This document shows, piece after piece, positions 22,015 to 22,064 of a DNA stretch of 22,064 bases. Source of the stretch: Halieaceae bacterium UBA5044 (lineage in GTDB: Bacteria > Pseudomonadota > Gammaproteobacteria > Pseudomonadales > Halieaceae); assembly GCA_002416125.1 (NCBI GenBank), contig DIBU01000009.1, positions 1,396 through 23,459 of the forward strand, read 5' to 3'. How positions within the stretch are numbered: the first letter of the stretch is position 1; the number at the start of each line of letters is the position of its first letter. The position numbers were made by a program, and so were the translations under genes. The notes under the pieces are model-generated. The model ran no database searches, was not told the DNA's origin, and worked only from the letters and a program-made list of their open reading frames with translations.

Positions 22015-22064
22015 GCAGTGTGGGGGTGGGGCCGGCGCTGCGGGACCGTCGGCGGCCATGGATG

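Overview
The window looks like chromosomal DNA from a GC-rich gammaproteobacterium, probably a marine heterotroph near Halieaceae/Cellvibrionales. This placement is inferred from three things: the conserved order birA, pantothenate kinase, tRNA-Thr(TGT) ... tRNA-Tyr, tRNA-Gly, tRNA-Thr(GGT), tuf; a leucine-degradation (liu) operon under a MerR-type LiuR; and an acyl-CoA side-chain-cleaving cluster of the MaoC/DUF35/Ltp2 kind. No 16S or marker comparison was possible.

Layout. (1) 1-549, minus strand: 5' end of tuf, then tRNA-Thr(GGT), tRNA-Gly(TCC) and tRNA-Tyr(GTA), with a strong sigma70-type promoter just upstream of the Tyr gene. (2) 613-7348: host-like accessory metabolism. Two hot-dog dehydratase subunits (minus) diverge from a DUF35 protein and a Cys-less thiolase-fold protein resembling the steroid retro-aldolase Ltp2 (plus), across a 160-bp region with a clear dyad. 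A UMF1-type MFS transporter, a membrane-anchored GGCT/AIG2-like protein, a single-domain globin, an NAD-dependent epimerase and an uracil-DNA-glycosylase-like protein follow. (3) 7369-15740: an 8.4-kb integrative element in the 3' half of tRNA-Thr(TGT), bounded by perfect 45-bp direct repeats. (4) 15696-17579, minus strand: intact tRNA-Thr(TGT) with its promoter, coaX and birA. (5) 17742-21626, plus strand: a SnoaL-like protein, then liuR, liuA and liuB with an 18-bp perfect palindromic operator. (6) 21627-22064: no gene; 27-bp tandem repeats, a large inverted repeat with internal hairpins, and another hairpin.

The integrative element carries a P4-type tyrosine integrase, an unknown protein directly coupled to it, an Stf0-like sulfotransferase, an AlpA-like small HTH protein, a DUF927 helicase-like ATPase, an XRE-type regulator and two unrecognised proteins next to attR. 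No capsid, packaging or conjugation genes are visible, so it looks like a satellite-like or mobilisable integrative element. Two non-coding signals stand out: five copies of a 9-mer (CGTAGCACC), arranged as 11-bp-phased pairs just inside both ends and probably integrase arm sites; and, downstream of the DUF927 gene, nested inverted repeats sharing one exact centre of symmetry, a candidate origin or control region.

Compared with the E. coli order thrU-tyrU-glyT-thrT-tufB, everything between 509 and 15695 separates tRNA-Thr(TGT) from tRNA-Tyr. Only 7369-15740 is explained by the visible attachment sites. The 6.8 kb at 509-7368 may be an older insertion or simply a lineage-specific arrangement.
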